Shown piece by piece: positions 52,839 to 61,161 of a DNA stretch of 64,000 nt. The notes beneath the pieces were generated by a model. The model saw only the letters and a list, made by a program, of their open reading frames with translations. It searched no databases and was not told where the DNA came from. The position numbers and the translations under genes were made by a program. The stretch lies in contig NZ_JAHCKK010000011.1 of assembly GCF_026125825.1 (NCBI RefSeq), positions 20,218 through 84,217 on the forward strand, written 5' to 3'. How positions within the stretch are numbered: position 1 is the stretch's first letter; each line of letters opens with the position of its first letter. The DNA comes from Hydrogenophaga sp. (GTDB taxonomy: Bacteria; Pseudomonadota; Gammaproteobacteria; Burkholderiales; Burkholderiaceae_C).

Positions 52839-53444
52839 ATGGGTGCACTCCTCTATTTTTCTCGGGCCATCGATAGGCTCAACGCCTGGGTGGGCAAGTA
52901 TGCGATCTGGCTGATCATGGGCTCCACCGTCATCAGCGCGGTCAACGCACTTGTGCGCTACACCTTCAACACCAGTTCCAATGCCTTCCTTGAGATCCAG
53001 TGGTATCTCTTTGCCTGGTCGTTCCTGATCGCGGCCGGCTTCACCTTGCTCAACCGGGAGCATGTGCGCATCGATGTCATCAACAGCCGTCTGCCCAAGA
53101 AGGCGCAGATGTGGATCGACATCCTTGGCTTCGCCTTCTTCCTCACGCCGGTGTGCCTGCTGGTGCTCTACTACGGCGTCCCGATCCTCATGGAGAAATA
53201 CGCCTCGGGCGAGATGTCGGGCAATCCCGGTGGCCTGATCCGCTGGCCGGTGTGGCTGGCGATTCCGGTGGGTTTCATCCTGCTGATGCTGCAGGGCTGG
53301 TCCGAGCTGATCAAGCGCGTGGCCTTCATCACCGGGCGGGGGCCTGACCCCACCATCAAGGCCGGCGAGAAGACCGCCGAGGAAGAACTGGCCGAGATCC
53401 TGAGCCAGCGCGATGCCGCCAAGGGCGCGCCCGTCTCGCAGTAA
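52839..53444 (+). CDS. dctQ: TRAP transporter small permease (DctQ)
   Basis: A 201-residue protein with four hydrophobic helices (YAIWLIMGSTVISAVNALV, LEIQWYLFAWSFLIAAGFTLL, MWIDILGFAFFLTPVCLLVLYYGVP, WLAIPVGFILLMLQGW). It is the small membrane subunit that pairs with DctM. ATG 52839 (MGALLYFS) has a GGGA ribosome site 6 nt upstream; ATG 52827 is the alternative. The dctM ATG follows 18 bp after the stop. Confidence 0.93.
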   Translation: MGALLYFSRAIDRLNAWVGKYAIWLIMGSTVISAVNALVRYTFNTSSNAFLEIQWYLFAWSFLIAAGFTLLNREHVRIDVINSRLPKKAQMWIDILGFAFFLTPVCLLVLYYGVPILMEKYASGEMSGNPGGLIRWPVWLAIPVGFILLMLQGWSELIKRVAFITGRGPDPTIKAGEKTAEEELAEILSQRDAAKGAPVSQ

Positions 53445-53462
53445 CCCGCCGAGGAATTGACG

Positions 53463-55295
53463 ATGGAATTCATTGCGGCGAACTTCGCCCCGATCATGTT
53501 TGCGGGGCTCATCATCTTTCTGCTGCTGGGTTTCCCAGTGGCCTTCAGCCTCGGCGCCTGTGGCCTGGCTTTCGGCATCGTCGGCATCGAGATGGGTGTG
53601 TTCCCCTCCTCGGTGCTGGCCTGGCTGCCGCAGCGCCTGATTGGCATCATGGCCAACGACACCTTGCTGGCGGTGCCCTTCTTCACGCTCATGGGTTTGA
53701 TCCTGGAGCGAAGCGGCATGGCCGAGGACCTGCTCGATACCGTCGGCCAGGTCTTCGGACCCATGCGCGGTGGCCTGGCGCTGGCGGTGGTCTTTGTGGG
53801 GGCGATGCTGGCAGCGACCACCGGCGTGGTGGCCGCGTCGGTCATCTCGATGGGCCTCATCTCGCTGCCCATCATGCTGCGCTACGGGTACGACCGCCAG
53901 TTCTCGAGTGGGGTGATCGCCGCCTCGGGCACGCTGGCGCAGATCATTCCGCCTTCGCTGGTGCTCATCATCATGGCCGACCAGTTGGGCCGCAGCGTCG
54001 GTGACATGTACAAGGGGGCCTTCGTCCCGGCGTTCATGCTGGTCGGCTGTTATGTGCTCTACATCGCCTGCCTGGCCATCTTCAAGCCCGCCAGCGTGCC
54101 CGCGCTCCCGACCGAGGCCCGCATCTACCGCGAACCCGATGGCAGCGGTGGCTACCAGTCGCTGCTGGTGCTGATGGTCATCTCGTTCCTCGTGTCCATC
54201 GTGCTCGCGCGGTACATGCCCGAGGTGCACACCTGGTGGCTGGGTCGCGAGGTGACCTCCGTGCCCACCGACGAGAAGATCGTCGTGGCCATGGGCGGCG
54301 GCGCCTTCGTGGCGCTGGTGATCGCCTTGGCCAACAAATTCGCGAAGCTGCGTCTGCTCTCGCGCCTGGCCGAGCGCGTGACCTTCGTGCTGATCCCGCC
54401 GCTGCTGCTCATCTTCCTGGTGCTTGGCACCATCTTTCTGGGCATCGCCACGCCCACCGAAGGCGGGGCCATGGGAGCCATGGGGGCGATCATCATGGCC
54501 CTGGTGCGCAAGCGCCTGGACATGAAGCTGCTCAAGCAGGCCCTTGCCACGACCACCAAGCTCGGCAGCTTCGTGATGTTCATCCTGATCGGGGCCACGA
54601 TCTTCGGCCTGGTGTTCCAGGCCGCCGACGGCCCGATCTGGGTGGAGCATCTGCTGGCCGACCTGCCGGGCGGCCCGGTGGGCTTCCTGATCGTGGTCAA
54701 CATCCTGATCTTCTTCCTGGCCTTCTTCCTCGACTACTTCGAGCTCTCGTTCATCGTGGTGCCGCTGCTGGCACCTGTGGCGGACAAGCTCGGCATCGAT
54801 CTGATCTGGTTCGGCGTGCTGCTGGCCGTGAACATGCAGACCTCGTTCATGCACCCGCCGTTCGGCTTCGCGCTGTTCTTCCTGCGCTCGGTGGCGCCCG
54901 ACAAGCCCTATGTGGACCGCGTGACGAACAAGGTCATGGCCCCGGTCACCACCATGCAGATCTACAAGGGGGCGATTCCCTTCCTGATCATCCAGCTGTT
55001 CATGGTGGGCATGCTCATCGCCTTCCCCGGGCTGGTCACGGGCAGCCTCGACAAAGTGGGCGACTACGACCTCAAGGCCGTCGGCGAGCAGATGATGGAA
55101 GACCTCAAGCCTGGCTCGGAGGGCGGTTACGGCGGTGGGGGTTATGGTGCGGACGAGCAGACCGCTCCGTCCGAAGGCAGCCAGGAACCGCAACCTGAAA
55201 AGCCGGAGGCGGCTGGTGAAGCAAGCCCTGACGCGAAGGCCGCCCCGGAAGACGACCCCATGAAGGCCATGCAGGAAGCCCTCGGCCGCAAATGA
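53463..55295 (+). CDS. dctM: TRAP transporter large permease (DctM), long form
   Basis: A 610-residue membrane protein, longer than the about 430 residues of classical DctM. It belongs to the long subgroup, with an extended central part (about 225-300, MPEVHTWWLGREVTSVPTDEK region) between the two halves. Typical blocks are GFPVAFSLGACGLAFG, NDTLLAVPFFTLMGLILERSGMAEDLL and a central ASGTLAQIIPPSLVLIIMADQ. The last about 65 residues form a cytosolic low-complexity tail rich in Gly/Tyr then Pro/Glu/Ala, ending in a short helix. It translocates the substrate with sodium. Confidence 0.94.
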   Translation: MEFIAANFAPIMFAGLIIFLLLGFPVAFSLGACGLAFGIVGIEMGVFPSSVLAWLPQRLIGIMANDTLLAVPFFTLMGLILERSGMAEDLLDTVGQVFGPMRGGLALAVVFVGAMLAATTGVVAASVISMGLISLPIMLRYGYDRQFSSGVIAASGTLAQIIPPSLVLIIMADQLGRSVGDMYKGAFVPAFMLVGCYVLYIACLAIFKPASVPALPTEARIYREPDGSGGYQSLLVLMVISFLVSIVLARYMPEVHTWWLGREVTSVPTDEKIVVAMGGGAFVALVIALANKFAKLRLLSRLAERVTFVLIPPLLLIFLVLGTIFLGIATPTEGGAMGAMGAIIMALVRKRLDMKLLKQALATTTKLGSFVMFILIGATIFGLVFQAADGPIWVEHLLADLPGGPVGFLIVVNILIFFLAFFLDYFELSFIVVPLLAPVADKLGIDLIWFGVLLAVNMQTSFMHPPFGFALFFLRSVAPDKPYVDRVTNKVMAPVTTMQIYKGAIPFLIIQLFMVGMLIAFPGLVTGSLDKVGDYDLKAVGEQMMEDLKPGSEGGYGGGGYGADEQTAPSEGSQEPQPEKPEAAGEASPDAKAAPEDDPMKAMQEALGRK

Positions 55296-55479
55296 GGTCT
55301 GCCGCCTGCGGGTGGTGTGACCAAGCGCAGTCTGTCGAGGGAAAACCCTCGGCGGCCTTGCTCTTGAGACACGACAGATATCAATAGAATCGAAAGACCG
55401 TTCTTCATCCCGGTGTGTGCCACGCAAGAGGCTGCGCCTTTCTTTCAAGCTTTCATCAAGCAATCCTGGAGCAATCTCA

Positions 55480-56562
55480 ATGGATCGTCGTTCTATCGTG
55501 AAGAGTGCCGGCTTGGCCGGCGTGCTGGCCGCTGGCGTGGCACCAGCCGTGCATGCGCAAGCTGCCGTGCGCTGGCGCCTGGCGTCGAGCTTCCCGCGTT
55601 CGCTGGACACCATCTTCGGCAGCGCCGAAAAGCTGTCGCAGACCGTCAAGGCCCTGTCGGGCGGCAAGTTCGAGATTTCCGTGCACCCCGCGGGCGAGTT
55701 GATGCCCGCCTTCGGTGTCGTGGACGCGCTGCAGGGCGACAACATCGACATGGCTCAGTCGGCCGCCTACTACTTCACCGGCAAGGACCCGGTCTTCGCC
55801 TTCAGCTGCGCGGTGCCCTTCGGCCTGACCGCCCGGCAGAACACCGCGTGGAAGCAGCACGGCAATGGCGGCAAGCTGCTCGATGACTTCTTCGCGCAGT
55901 ACAACTTCCGCACCGCCAGTGCTGGCAACACCGGCACGCAGATGGGCGGCTGGTACCGCAAGGAAATCAAGACCGCCGCCGACCTCAAGGGCCTGAAGAT
56001 GCGCATGGGCGGCGGCGTGTTCGGCGAGGGCATGGCCAAGCTGGGCGTGGTGTCGCAGAACCTGCCGGCTGGCGAGGTGTACCAGGCGCTGGAAAAGGGC
56101 ACGCTGGATGCGGCCGAATTCGTCGGCCCGCACGACGACGCCAAGCTGGGCTTTCACAAAGTGGCCCCGTTCTACTACTACCCGGGCTGGTGGGAAGGCG
56201 GCGCCGATCTGGAGTTCTTCATCAACCTGAAGAAGTACAACGCCCTGTCGGACGAAAATAAGGCCATCCTGAACGCCGCGATGGCGGTGGCTGCAACCGA
56301 CATGACCGCCAAGTACGATGCCGTGAACCCGATCGCATTGAAGAAGCTGGTGGCCGAGAAGACCCAGCTCAAGGCCTTCCCCAAGGCCGTGATCGACGCT
56401 GGTTTCAAAGCCTGCATGGAAGTGTTTGCTGAGCACGAAGCCAAGTCGCCCACCTTCAAGAAGATCCACCAGGACATGCGCACCTTCCAGCGCGATCAGA
56501 TCCTGTGGAACCGCTTTTCGGAATTCCCGTTCAACCAGTACATGGCCGGCGTGAAGATCTGA
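55480..56562 (+). CDS. TRAP transporter substrate-binding protein, 2-oxoacid (TakP)-like
   Basis: A 360-residue periplasmic receptor. The N-terminal signal ([24 protein letters not shown]) has a single arginine pair (DRRS, residues 2-5), so Sec or Tat export is possible. The mature part begins [23 protein letters not shown] and contains [35 protein letters not shown] and [14 protein letters not shown]. This pattern is that of the TakP group, which binds pyruvate and other 2-oxoacids, and also lactate receptors. It completes the TRAP operon, 184 bp after dctM. Confidence 0.9.
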   Translation: MDRRSIVKSAGLAGVLAAGVAPAVHAQAAVRWRLASSFPRSLDTIFGSAEKLSQTVKALSGGKFEISVHPAGELMPAFGVVDALQGDNIDMAQSAAYYFTGKDPVFAFSCAVPFGLTARQNTAWKQHGNGGKLLDDFFAQYNFRTASAGNTGTQMGGWYRKEIKTAADLKGLKMRMGGGVFGEGMAKLGVVSQNLPAGEVYQALEKGTLDAAEFVGPHDDAKLGFHKVAPFYYYPGWWEGGADLEFFINLKKYNALSDENKAILNAAMAVAATDMTAKYDAVNPIALKKLVAEKTQLKAFPKAVIDAGFKACMEVFAEHEAKSPTFKKIHQDMRTFQRDQILWNRFSEFPFNQYMAGVKI

Positions 56563-56619
56563 TCTTCCAAGCCACGCATGCGGCCCGGCTCAGCCGGGCC
56601 CATGTGGGCGACAGGTCTG

Positions 56620-56645
56620 GGCCCGCTGCATGCAGCGGGCCTTTT
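56620..56645 (+). terminator. Rho-independent terminator after the TRAP operon
   Basis: GGCCCGCTGCA-TGCAGCGGGCC is a perfect 11-bp palindromic stem followed by TTTT. It ends the TRAP transcript 30 bp before dut. Confidence 0.88.
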
Positions 56646-56674
56646 CGTTCCCAGTGACACTGCCTCGGCTTCCC

Positions 56675-57124
56675 ATGAAACTTGATGTTCGCATCCTGGA
56701 CCCGCGTCTGGTCCACCAGATGCCGGCCTACGCCACCTCCGGCAGCGCCGGCCTTGATCTGCGGGCCTGCCTCGACGCGCCCCTGGTGCTGGCGCCCAAT
56801 GCCTGGCAGCTGGTGCCGACCGGCCTGGCGATCCACCTCGGCGATCCGGGCTACGCCGCCATGATCCTGCCGCGCTCGGGCCTGGGCCACAAGCACGGCA
56901 TCGTGCTCGGCAACCTCGTGGGTCTGATCGACAGCGACTACCAGGGCCAGCTCATGGTGAGCGCCTGGAACCGCAGCGATGTGGCCTTCACCATCGAACC
57001 CATGGAGCGCATTGCGCAGATGGTGATCGTGCCCGTGGTGCAGGCGGAGTTCAACGTGGTGAACGACTTCACCACCGCGAGCGAACGCGGCGAGGGCGGC
57101 TACGGCTCGACGGGACGAGCGTAA
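56675..57124 (+). CDS. dut: dUTP diphosphatase
   Basis: A 149-residue trimeric dUTPase with all five motifs: SAGLDLRA (1), [15 protein letters not shown] (2), [11 protein letters not shown] (3, catalytic Asp), [10 protein letters not shown] (4) and the C-terminal [11 protein letters not shown] (5), which closes over the nucleotide. It hydrolyses dUTP to dUMP, keeping uracil out of DNA. The gene stands alone between a terminator and the convergent slyD-like gene. Confidence 0.97.
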   Translation: MKLDVRILDPRLVHQMPAYATSGSAGLDLRACLDAPLVLAPNAWQLVPTGLAIHLGDPGYAAMILPRSGLGHKHGIVLGNLVGLIDSDYQGQLMVSAWNRSDVAFTIEPMERIAQMVIVPVVQAEFNVVNDFTTASERGEGGYGSTGRA

Positions 57125-57138
57125 GCACGCTTGAAGAA

Positions 57139-57690
57139 TCAGTGCAGGGTGTGCGGGCCCGGCGGCGTGAGGCCCGGACCCTGCAGTTCGTCGGGCGCAT
57201 CCACCTGCATGCGGAAGAAGCCGGTGCCCAGCGTGCCCTGGCCGATTTCGTTTTCCCGAGCCTCGCGCACCGCATGCACCTTCAGGCTGATGCGCAGGGC
57301 GATGCCGGCCAGCGGGTGGTTGCCGTCCAGCACCACATGCTCGGGGTAGATGTCGCTGATGAAATAGAGCCGGTCCTTGGGGGCCGAAGGGTTGCAGCCC
57401 GGGGGCAATCCCTCGAAACCCATGCCTTCCTCGATTTCGTCGGGCAGCAGGTGGCGGGGCTCGAGGAACAGAAGCCGGTCGTCGTAGTCGCCGAAGGCGT
57501 CGGCCGGTTCCAGATGCAGGTCGATCGTGTCGCCCGCCGAGTGGTTGAGCAGCGCTTCCTCGATCTTGGCCAACAGGTCGTTGCCGCCCACGAGAAACTC
57601 CACGGGCTCATCGAGCACGTCGAGTTCTTCGCCCAGCGTGTCCTTGAGTGTCCAGGTCAGCGCGACCACGCATTGTTGGTTGATTTTCAT
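57139..57690 (-). CDS. SlyD-like FKBP-type peptidyl-prolyl isomerase
   Basis: A 183-residue two-domain protein. The FKBP domain is split (VVALTWTLKDTLGEELD at the start and GNHPLAGIALRISLKVHAVREA later) by an inserted chaperone flap (AFGDYDDRLLFLEPRHLLPDEIEEGMGF), the SlyD/FkpB arrangement. The metal-binding His/Cys-rich tail of E. coli SlyD is missing; instead the C-terminus is Pro/Gly-rich. It catalyses prolyl isomerisation in the cytoplasm. Its ATG is 2 bp from a palindromic -10 shared with roxA. Confidence 0.9.
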   Translation of the reverse strand: MKINQQCVVALTWTLKDTLGEELDVLDEPVEFLVGGNDLLAKIEEALLNHSAGDTIDLHLEPADAFGDYDDRLLFLEPRHLLPDEIEEGMGFEGLPPGCNPSAPKDRLYFISDIYPEHVVLDGNHPLAGIALRISLKVHAVREARENEIGQGTLGTGFFRMQVDAPDELQGPGLTPPGPHTLH

Positions 57691-57692
57691 CC

Positions 57693-57702
57693 GACAATTG
57701 TC
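57693..57702. promoter_or_regulatory. Shared palindromic -10 of divergent slyD-like and roxA genes
   Basis: GACAATTGTC lies exactly between the start codons, with 2 bp (CC on the plus strand) on each side before CAT or ATG. Read in either direction it supplies a GACAAT -10 hexamer. A start about 7 nt downstream of either -10 coincides with the A of each ATG, implying two leaderless mRNAs from overlapping promoters. Neither side has room for a ribosome-binding site. Confidence 0.55.
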
Positions 57703-57704
57703 CC

Positions 57705-58868
57705 ATGCTCCACGCTTCCCCATCCAGCCCCCCCTCTTGGTCCGCCCCCGCGCCGGACGTGCCCTGCGACCTGCTCGGCGGCCTCAGCCCGGCTCAGTTC
57801 ATGCGTCGGCACTGGCAGAAAAAGCCGCTCCTGATCCGCAACGCGATCCCGGGTTTCGCTCCCTTGCTGAGCCGGCAGCAGCTGTTTGACATGGCCGCCG
57901 ACGAAGCGGTCGAGTCGCGCCTGATCGTTCGCCAACCACAGGGCTGGAAGCTCCGGCACGGTCCCTTGACCCGCCAGCAGCTGCCGCCGCTGCGGCAAGC
58001 GGGCTGGACGCTGTTGGTCCAGGGTGTCGACCAGCACCTGGACGCCGCGCACGAGCTGCTTCAACGATTTCGCTTCGTGCCCGACGCGCGCCTGGACGAC
58101 CTGATGATCTCCTGGGCCAGCGACGCGGGCGGCGTCGGTCCGCACTTCGACAGCTACGACGTGTTCCTGCTGCAAGCCACCGGGCAACGGCGCTGGCGCA
58201 TTGGCCGTCAGAAGGATCTGTCGCTGCAGCCCGGCGTGCCGCTCAAAATCCTCCGCCATTTCGAGCCTGAGGAAGAGCATGTGCTCAACCCGGGCGACAT
58301 GCTGTACCTGCCCCCGCGCTGGGCGCACGATGGCGATGCGCTGGGTGTGGACTGCAGCACCTACTCGATTGGCTTTCGCGCGCCGCAGCGGGGCGGCCTG
58401 GCGGGCGAACTGCTGCAGCGCATGGCCGACGATCTTGACGACGACACGCTTTTCCGCGACCCGGGGCAGCCCGCCACGGCAACCCCGGCGGCCATCCCTG
58501 CCGCACTCGAGGCCTTTGCGGTGGACGCTCTGCAGCGCTTGCTGGCGGAACGGCAGTCGCTGGCCTGCGCGTTGGGCGAGGTCATGACCGAACCCAAGCC
58601 GCGCATCTGGTTCGACGAACCGGCGCAGGACTGGATGCCGGGCGCCTTGCGGCTGGACCGGCGCACGCGCATGATGTACGACGACCGGCACATCTTCATC
58701 AACGGAGAGAGCTTTCGCGCCGGTGGTGCCGACGCCCGCCTCATGAGGGCACTGGCCGACCAGCGCGCGCTGGACGCGCGGCAGGTGGCCCGCGCGAGCG
58801 AAGGTGCGAAGGCCCTTCTGCAGGATTGGTTCGACGCCGGGTGGCTGCATCGCGTCGAGTCCGCTTGA
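57705..58868 (+). CDS. roxA: Ribosomal oxygenase RoxA/YcfD-like (JmjC cupin)
   Basis: A 387-residue 2-oxoglutarate/iron oxygenase. The JmjC core has the iron ligands H147 and D149 (GGVGPHFDSYDVF) and the distal H208 (YLPPRWAHDG), with KILRHFEPEEEHVLNPGDMLYLPP between them; a C-terminal winged-helix domain follows. E. coli YcfD hydroxylates an arginine of ribosomal protein L16. The opening QFMRRHWQKKPLLIRNAIPGF is typical. It begins 14 bp from the divergent slyD-like start codon and probably has a leaderless mRNA. Confidence 0.92.
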   Translation: MLHASPSSPPSWSAPAPDVPCDLLGGLSPAQFMRRHWQKKPLLIRNAIPGFAPLLSRQQLFDMAADEAVESRLIVRQPQGWKLRHGPLTRQQLPPLRQAGWTLLVQGVDQHLDAAHELLQRFRFVPDARLDDLMISWASDAGGVGPHFDSYDVFLLQATGQRRWRIGRQKDLSLQPGVPLKILRHFEPEEEHVLNPGDMLYLPPRWAHDGDALGVDCSTYSIGFRAPQRGGLAGELLQRMADDLDDDTLFRDPGQPATATPAAIPAALEAFAVDALQRLLAERQSLACALGEVMTEPKPRIWFDEPAQDWMPGALRLDRRTRMMYDDRHIFINGESFRAGGADARLMRALADQRALDARQVARASEGAKALLQDWFDAGWLHRVESA

Positions 58869-58899
58869 GGCGCTGTGGGCGCCTCGTCAGGAGATTCGC

Positions 58900-59409
58900 A
58901 TGACCGAGCCGCTGGACACCTCCATGGAAGGACTGCCCGAAGGCAGGCTCGTGGGCCGTGTTGCCTTCGCCGACGTGATTCGGCGGGCCTTTGCCAAGGC
59001 GGCAGAGGAAGGCTGGCCGCGCATGGTGCTTTGCGACGTTGACTTCGCCGACTGGCCTCTGGGCGAGCGAGAGGTGGTGGCCTCCCTCAACGCCTGGTCC
59101 CGGCGCGGCCGGTCGCTTCAACTGCTGGCGCGCGACTACGGCTTGTTGAGGCAGATGCACCCGCGTTTCGTCCAGTGGCGAACCACCTGGGCGCACCTGG
59201 TGGAGGCGCAGGCCTGCGCCAGTGCCCCGGTGGGCGAGCTGCCCAGTGTGCTGTGGTCCCCGGCCTGGACGCTTCAGCGGCTCGACCCCTTGCGATGCAC
59301 CATGGTGGTGAGCCGCAGCGCGGAGCAGCGCGTGGCCCTGCAGGAGCAGCTGCAGCCCTGGTGGCTCAAGAGCACGCCCGCCTTCCCGGCATCCACGCTG
59401 GGGCTGTGA
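58900..59409 (+). CDS. Conserved hypothetical protein of Burkholderiales type
   Basis: A 169-residue soluble protein without signal or membrane segments, 31 bp after roxA on the same strand and probably cotranscribed. The core (WPRMVLCDVDFADWPLGEREVVASL, then SLQLLARDYGLLRQMHPRFVQWRTTWAH) suggests an alpha/beta domain like those of phospholipase-D-like or STAS-type hypothetical proteins, but there is no HKD motif and I do not assign a function. The ATG at 58900 follows a GGAG site. Confidence 0.75.
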   Translation: MTEPLDTSMEGLPEGRLVGRVAFADVIRRAFAKAAEEGWPRMVLCDVDFADWPLGEREVVASLNAWSRRGRSLQLLARDYGLLRQMHPRFVQWRTTWAHLVEAQACASAPVGELPSVLWSPAWTLQRLDPLRCTMVVSRSAEQRVALQEQLQPWWLKSTPAFPASTLGL

Positions 59410-59599
59410 GCAAAGGTAAAAGCAGCCCCTCTGGTGGATTGCACCAGGACGGGGCGTTATCATCCGCGCCGGTCGGATGGGTTGTCACGACAACCCGCTT
59501 CGCTGGATGGCGTCCCCTCACACAACACCCTGGGTGCGTGGAACCTTTCCGGATCGGTCGTTCGACCGTTTGTCTTTCTCATCCATTGGAACTGTCATT

Positions 59600-59929
59600 A
59601 TGAAAAAAACCATCCTGCTCGCCAGCCTGTTGGCCGCCATTGCCTTGACCGCCTGCGGCAAGAAGGAAGAGGCGCCGGTCGCTGCACCGGCACCCGCTGC
59701 TGAACCCGCACCGGCCGCCCCCGCACCATCCATGGCCGGCGCCGCCGAATCTGCCAAGGACGCCGGCGCTTCCGCTGTGGATGCCGCCAAGGAGGCCACC
59801 GCCGCCACCGTGGACGCTGCCAAGGAAGCCGGCGCCGCGACTGCCGATGCCGCCAAGGCCGCAGGCGCCGCCACGGCGGACGCCGCCAAGGATGCGGCCG
59901 ACAAGGCCAAGGCCGCTGTCAGCAAGTGA
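59600..59929 (+). CDS. Small Ala-rich repeat lipoprotein
   Basis: A 109-residue protein with a lipoprotein signal: MKKTILLASLLAAIALTAC, lipidation at C19. A Pro/Ala linker (27-45) precedes a repetitive amphipathic region (about 50-105) built from units like DAAKEA-TAATV, DAAKEA-GAATA, DAAKAA-GAATA and DAAKDA-ADKAK, an 11-residue period like LEA and apolipoprotein helices. It should form a long helix anchored in the outer membrane. It is followed by a strong terminator. Confidence 0.85.
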   Translation: MKKTILLASLLAAIALTACGKKEEAPVAAPAPAAEPAPAAPAPSMAGAAESAKDAGASAVDAAKEATAATVDAAKEAGAATADAAKAAGAATADAAKDAADKAKAAVSK

Positions 59930-59970
59930 CCCAGCCCTGAGAGGGAAGGCCCCGCGTGGAGGCCTCCCAA

Positions 59971-60001
59971 GAAAAAAGCCGCCCGAGGGCGGCTTTTTTC
60001 T
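59971..60001. terminator. Bidirectional Rho-independent terminator
   Basis: AAAAAAGCCGCCC-GA-GGGCGGCTTTTTT is a symmetrical stem flanked by an A-run and a T-run, so it can end both the lipoprotein gene from the left and bamC from the right. Confidence 0.93.
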
Positions 60002-60018
60002 TGGGCAGACCTTGCCGT

Positions 60019-61134
60019 TTACTTGAGGTCTTCGGCCAGCAGCTTGGCGATGCGCTGCGCGGACGCCGAGCCGTCGGGGCGACCCTGGCTGTCGAGCACC
60101 GCCACGGTGGTCTTGTTCTCGGCGCTCTTCACCGACACGCGGAAGCGTTCGGTCGAGGCCTCGGTCTTGGACGCACCGAACATCTTGGCGAAGAAACCCG
60201 GTTCCTTGGCGTTGACCACCGGTTCGACGTAGCGCACGAAGTAGAGCCCCTGGCTGCGGTCGCGGTCTTCCACGGTAAAGCCCGTGCGGTCCAGCGAGAG
60301 GCCGACGCGGCGCCAGGCGCGGTCAAAGTTGTCGTCGAACTGCACCACCGGCGCGTTGTTCACCATGGCGACACGTGCGGCAGCCTGCACCGGCGCGCTG
60401 GCGGTCACGGCTTTCGCTTGCGCCTCGCTCACGCCAAGCTTGACCATCAGGCGGCGCAGAAACTCGGTTTCCAGTTCCACGTCTGCAGGGCGCGGTTGCC
60501 AAACCGTCTGGTCTTTCTCCTTGGTGGAGTAGACCTCCACCATGCCCCGGTGGCTGATGTAGATCTCGGTGCCGCCGTTGGCGGTGCGCTCGAAGCGGGT
60601 GCGGAAGCGGTCGCGCTCGCCGGTGGAGTACAGGTTCTCGAACACCTTGCCGATGGTCGCGCGGATGAAGTCCTGCGGCAGCTTGGCGCGGTTCTCGGCC
60701 CAGTCGGTCTCCATGATGCCCAGGCCTTCCTGGTCGATGTCGAGCAGGAAGCCGTTTTCCTGCCAGAAGTCGCGCACCGGGCTCCAAAGCTTGTCGGCCG
60801 GGCGGTTCACCACCAGCCAGCGCTGGTTGCCCGCGCGCTCGATGCGCACGTCGCCCACGCTGACAGCGGCGGTGCTGGCGGCCGTGGCCTGAGCGGGCTG
60901 GGCGGTTTCATAGCCACTGGCGGTGACCACCGAGCCAGGCACGTTGTAGCGCGAATCCCGGGTGAGCTGGCTCAGGTCGGGCGGCACGTCGAGGGTGCTG
61001 CCGCGCTTGGCGCTCTTGTAGTCGATCTTGTCTTCCTGCAGCATCGAGCAGCCCGAGACCACGAGGGCGGCCGTGGCCAGGAGGCCCAGACGGGTCAGGA
61101 TGCGCAGAGTCGGGGACTGGGTACGGTTGGACAT
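60019..61134 (-). CDS. bamC: Outer membrane assembly lipoprotein BamC
   Basis: A 371-residue lipoprotein of the Bam complex. The signal ends in the lipobox VVSGC (C29), followed by the conserved unstructured N-terminal segment SMLQEDKIDYKSAKRGSTLDVPPDLSQL that binds BamD, then two helix-grip domains (about 95-215 and 260-371). It assists insertion of beta-barrel proteins. It follows dapA by 27 bp on the same strand, the widely conserved dapA-bamC order. Confidence 0.95.
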   Translation of the reverse strand: MSNRTQSPTLRILTRLGLLATAALVVSGCSMLQEDKIDYKSAKRGSTLDVPPDLSQLTRDSRYNVPGSVVTASGYETAQPAQATAASTAAVSVGDVRIERAGNQRWLVVNRPADKLWSPVRDFWQENGFLLDIDQEGLGIMETDWAENRAKLPQDFIRATIGKVFENLYSTGERDRFRTRFERTANGGTEIYISHRGMVEVYSTKEKDQTVWQPRPADVELETEFLRRLMVKLGVSEAQAKAVTASAPVQAAARVAMVNNAPVVQFDDNFDRAWRRVGLSLDRTGFTVEDRDRSQGLYFVRYVEPVVNAKEPGFFAKMFGASKTEASTERFRVSVKSAENKTTVAVLDSQGRPDGSASAQRIAKLLAEDLK

Positions 61135-61161
61135 GAATGGGGCTCGGTAGGAACGAAGGGG

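Noticed and set aside
52818-55751. Minus-strand open frame of 977 codons opposite the TRAP genes
   Set aside because: Low-complexity His/Asp/Gln-rich translation exactly antisense to dctQ, dctM and the receptor gene; no domain.
59518-59970. Minus-strand open frame of 150 codons rich in Ala/Ser opposite the small lipoprotein
   Set aside because: The Ala-coding GCC repeats read back as GGC/Ala-type codons in the reverse frame. The plus-strand frame has a proper lipoprotein signal and start.
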